A stretch of DNA of 15,446 nucleotides from CAYFUT01 sp964346395 (lineage in GTDB: Bacteria > Bacillota > Halanaerobiia > Halobacteroidales > Halobacteroidaceae), in contig CAYFUT010000063.1 of NCBI GenBank assembly GCA_964346395.1, forward strand, positions 1 through 15,446, read 5' to 3'. The position numbers and the translations under genes are program-made. This document shows, piece after piece, positions 13,810-15,446 of this stretch. Each line of letters begins with the position of its first letter. The stretch's first letter is position 1. The notes below the pieces were generated by a model. The model had not been told where the DNA came from. It saw nothing but the letters and a program-made list of their open reading frames with translations, and made no database searches.

Positions 13810-15306
13810 ATGATTAAGGAAGTAGGACTAGGAATTGGATTGGCTTTATGTATATTTTTGAGTTTTCAAGGGATTAATTTATTTCCCGTGTTAATATTGG
13901 GCGGGATAGGCTATTATTTTTTCCGAGTAATTAATAATCAAGGTTTGGGGGGCAAACTGTCTTCTGGACAAAAGCGGGAAACTAGCATTCCTGAGGTGGA
14001 TTTTTCTGATATTGGGGGCCAACAGACAGCTAAAAATGAACTGCTGGAGGCCTTGGATTTTGTAAAGAGCAAGCAGCAGATTAAGGATTTAGGGATCAGG
14101 CCGCTGAAGGGACTACTGTTGACCGGTCCGCCGGGAACCGGGAAAACCCTGCTGGCTAAGGCAGCAGCTAATTATATTGATTCTGTATTTTTGGCTACTT
14201 CCGGCAGTGAATTCGTAGAGATGTATGCGGGAGTAGGAGCTAAGCGGGTACGACAGTTATTTGATGATGCCCGCAAGCAGGCCAAACAGGCTAATAAGAA
14301 TAATGCAATTGTATTTATTGATGAAATAGATGTTTTGGGCGGCAAACGAGGTCAGCACAGCAGTCATCAAGAATATGATCAGACCTTAAATCAGCTGTTA
14401 TCGGAGCTGGACGGTATGTCTGTTGATGACCAGGTTAATATTCTGGTGGTAGGAGCGACTAATCGACTGCAGGTACTGGATAAGGCTTTACTGCGGCCGG
14501 GGCGGTTTGACCGTCAGGTAAAGGTTGATCTGCCGGATAGGGAGGGCAGAAAGGAAATTTTAGAGATCCATACGACAAATAAGCCGCTAGCTGACGATGT
14601 GGAGTTAGGGAAGTTGGCCCGGGAAACATTCCGTTTTTCAGGGGCAAAGTTAGAAAGTTTAACTAACGAAGCGGCAATTATGGCTTTACGGGAGGAAAAA
14701 GAGAAAATTACGAAGGAACACTTTGCAGAAGCAATTGATAAAGTAATGATGGGTGAAAAGTTAAACCGCAAACCAAAAGAAGAAGAACTGCGGCGGATTG
14801 CTTTTCATGAGACCGGACATGCTTTATTGGGTGAGCTGATCAATCCCGATTCTGTCTCCAACATTACTATTACTTCTCGCGGGCGTGCTTTGGGATATGT
14901 GCGGCATAATCCGGAAGATGACTTTTATTTGCAGACAGTCGATTATTTAAAGGATCAGATTGCTGTGTTGCTGGCGGGAGCAGTAGTAGAAGAAGAACTG
15001 TTGGGCAGTCCGAGTACCGGAGCAAAAAATGACTTTCAAAAGGCAGTTCAATATGGAGAAAAGATTGTGTACTCCGGTATGTCTAAACTAGGAGTAGTCG
15101 GTGAAAAAATAGCTAAAAGCAAAGTTCAGACTGTAGTCAGTGAAATTATCGAGGAACAGAAAGAACAGGTAAAGGAAAAAGTAACTGCTAATCAAGAATT
15201 TATTGCTCAGATAGCAGAGGAATTACTGGAAAAGGAGAGTATTCCAGGGACTGAATTTAGAGAAAAGTTAGCAGCGGCAGCTTCTGAGACAGATGAGGTT
15301 GCTTAA
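13810..15306 (+). CDS. FtsH-like membrane AAA+ zinc metalloprotease, short form
   Basis: A 498-residue membrane protease, shorter than normal FtsH (about 600-650). Residues 3-40 form one or two hydrophobic segments with only a tiny turn, so the usual outer domain of about 75 residues is absent. The AAA+ module is intact: Walker A GPPGTGKT (106-113), pore loop EMYAGVG with an aromatic Y139, Walker B FIDEID (169-174), and arginine fingers R229 and R232 in LLRPGRFDR. The M41 protease domain has HETGH (H333, E334, H337) and a third zinc ligand, D408, in STGAKND. It should therefore unfold and degrade membrane or cytoplasmic proteins using ATP. GTGAAG (13801-13806) overlaps the partner's stop; the ribosome binding site AAAGGGGTGA is 6 bases before the ATG. 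It is probably a second FtsH paralog beside the housekeeping one. Confidence 0.9.
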   Translation: MIKEVGLGIGLALCIFLSFQGINLFPVLILGGIGYYFFRVINNQGLGGKLSSGQKRETSIPEVDFSDIGGQQTAKNELLEALDFVKSKQQIKDLGIRPLKGLLLTGPPGTGKTLLAKAAANYIDSVFLATSGSEFVEMYAGVGAKRVRQLFDDARKQAKQANKNNAIVFIDEIDVLGGKRGQHSSHQEYDQTLNQLLSELDGMSVDDQVNILVVGATNRLQVLDKALLRPGRFDRQVKVDLPDREGRKEILEIHTTNKPLADDVELGKLARETFRFSGAKLESLTNEAAIMALREEKEKITKEHFAEAIDKVMMGEKLNRKPKEEELRRIAFHETGHALLGELINPDSVSNITITSRGRALGYVRHNPEDDFYLQTVDYLKDQIAVLLAGAVVEEELLGSPSTGAKNDFQKAVQYGEKIVYSGMSKLGVVGEKIAKSKVQTVVSEIIEEQKEQVKEKVTANQEFIAQIAEELLEKESIPGTEFREKLAAAASETDEVA

Positions 15307-15308
15307 AG

Positions 15309-15342
15309 CAGGCCGGCAGAAGCTGGTCTGTTTTATTTTTTT
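15309..15342 (+). terminator. Rho-independent terminator of the FtsH-like operon
   Basis: A 9-bp stem with wobble pairs (15309-15317 with 15322-15330) around an AGAA loop, followed by TTTTATTTTTTT. Confidence 0.85.
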
Positions 15343-15369
15343 GCTCTTAAAGTAAATAAATGTTATAAT
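15341..15369 (+). promoter_or_regulatory. Promoter of the gene at the right edge
   Basis: TTGCTC (15341-15346), a 17-base spacer and TATAAT (15364-15369), with extended -10 TG at 15361-15362. It begins in the T tract of the preceding terminator. Confidence 0.65.
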
Positions 15370-15409
15370 TTAAATAAAAAAGGAATAATAAAAGGAGTTG
15401 GTATAAGAA

Positions 15410-15446
15410 GTGAAGCAGATAAGTAAAGTTTTATTGATAAGTTTAC
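15410..15446 (+). CDS. Start of a gene cut by the window edge (possible exported or membrane protein)
   Basis: GTG at 15410 opens a frame reading MKQISKVLLISL to the window end. AAAGGAG (15391-15397) lies 12 bases upstream, which is long, and a good promoter precedes it. The basic then hydrophobic start suggests a signal peptide or a membrane segment. Nothing more can be said from 12 codons. Confidence 0.45.
   Translation, partial: MKQISKVLLISL

Overview
The window looks like the chromosome of a low-GC, anaerobic Firmicute, most likely of the halophilic order Halanaerobiales. The AT-rich codon use, strong AGGAGG-type ribosome binding sites, classic TATAAT promoters, an ArgR-type box and the family-level gene content support this. 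The order itself is inferred from the general look of the proteins, not proven. Nearly all genes are on the + strand; the one supported minus-strand gene is a 57-residue ORF at 8868-9041.

Layout. (1) 2-1080: the 3' part of an Rpn-family nuclease/transposase gene, its terminator, then a stretch that resembles the 5' and pre-ORF part of a group II intron with no reverse transcriptase behind it. (2) 1084-3021: a P-loop protein with an alanyl-tRNA-synthetase SAD-like module, then a CPBP (CAAX-protease-like) membrane protein with its own promoter. (3) 3230-6627: an arginine synthesis block, with an ArgR box over the promoter, then argG, a GNAT acetyltransferase and argH. A palindromic, heptad-repeat element lies between the acetyltransferase and argH and supplies the last codons of the acetyltransferase. 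(4) 6642-8880: DUF2103 protein, secreted LysM protein and small membrane protein, ending at a hairpin shared with the convergent 57-residue gene. (5) 9350-13175: rimO, pgsA, pgpA, a Nudix CoA-pyrophosphatase-like gene and a PilZ gene, tightly packed with overlaps at the first two junctions and a terminator only at the end. (6) 13224-15342: a two-gene operon of a single-pass membrane protein and a short FtsH-like AAA+ zinc protease. (7) A promoter and the first codons of another gene at the right edge.

How the genes work together. argG and argH make the last two steps of arginine synthesis, and the acetyltransferase may supply or modify something in that pathway. pgsA and pgpA are consecutive steps that make phosphatidylglycerol. 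The FtsH-like protease lacks the usual extracytoplasmic domain, and the gene 5 bp upstream encodes a membrane-anchored outside domain, so the two may form a split membrane protease complex. No rRNA, tRNA, CRISPR array or complete mobile element is visible. Most of the window is ordinary housekeeping sequence. The points worth a second look are the split FtsH-like pair, the palindromic heptad element, the intron-like relic, the P-loop/SAD protein and the CPBP protein lacking a catalytic histidine.
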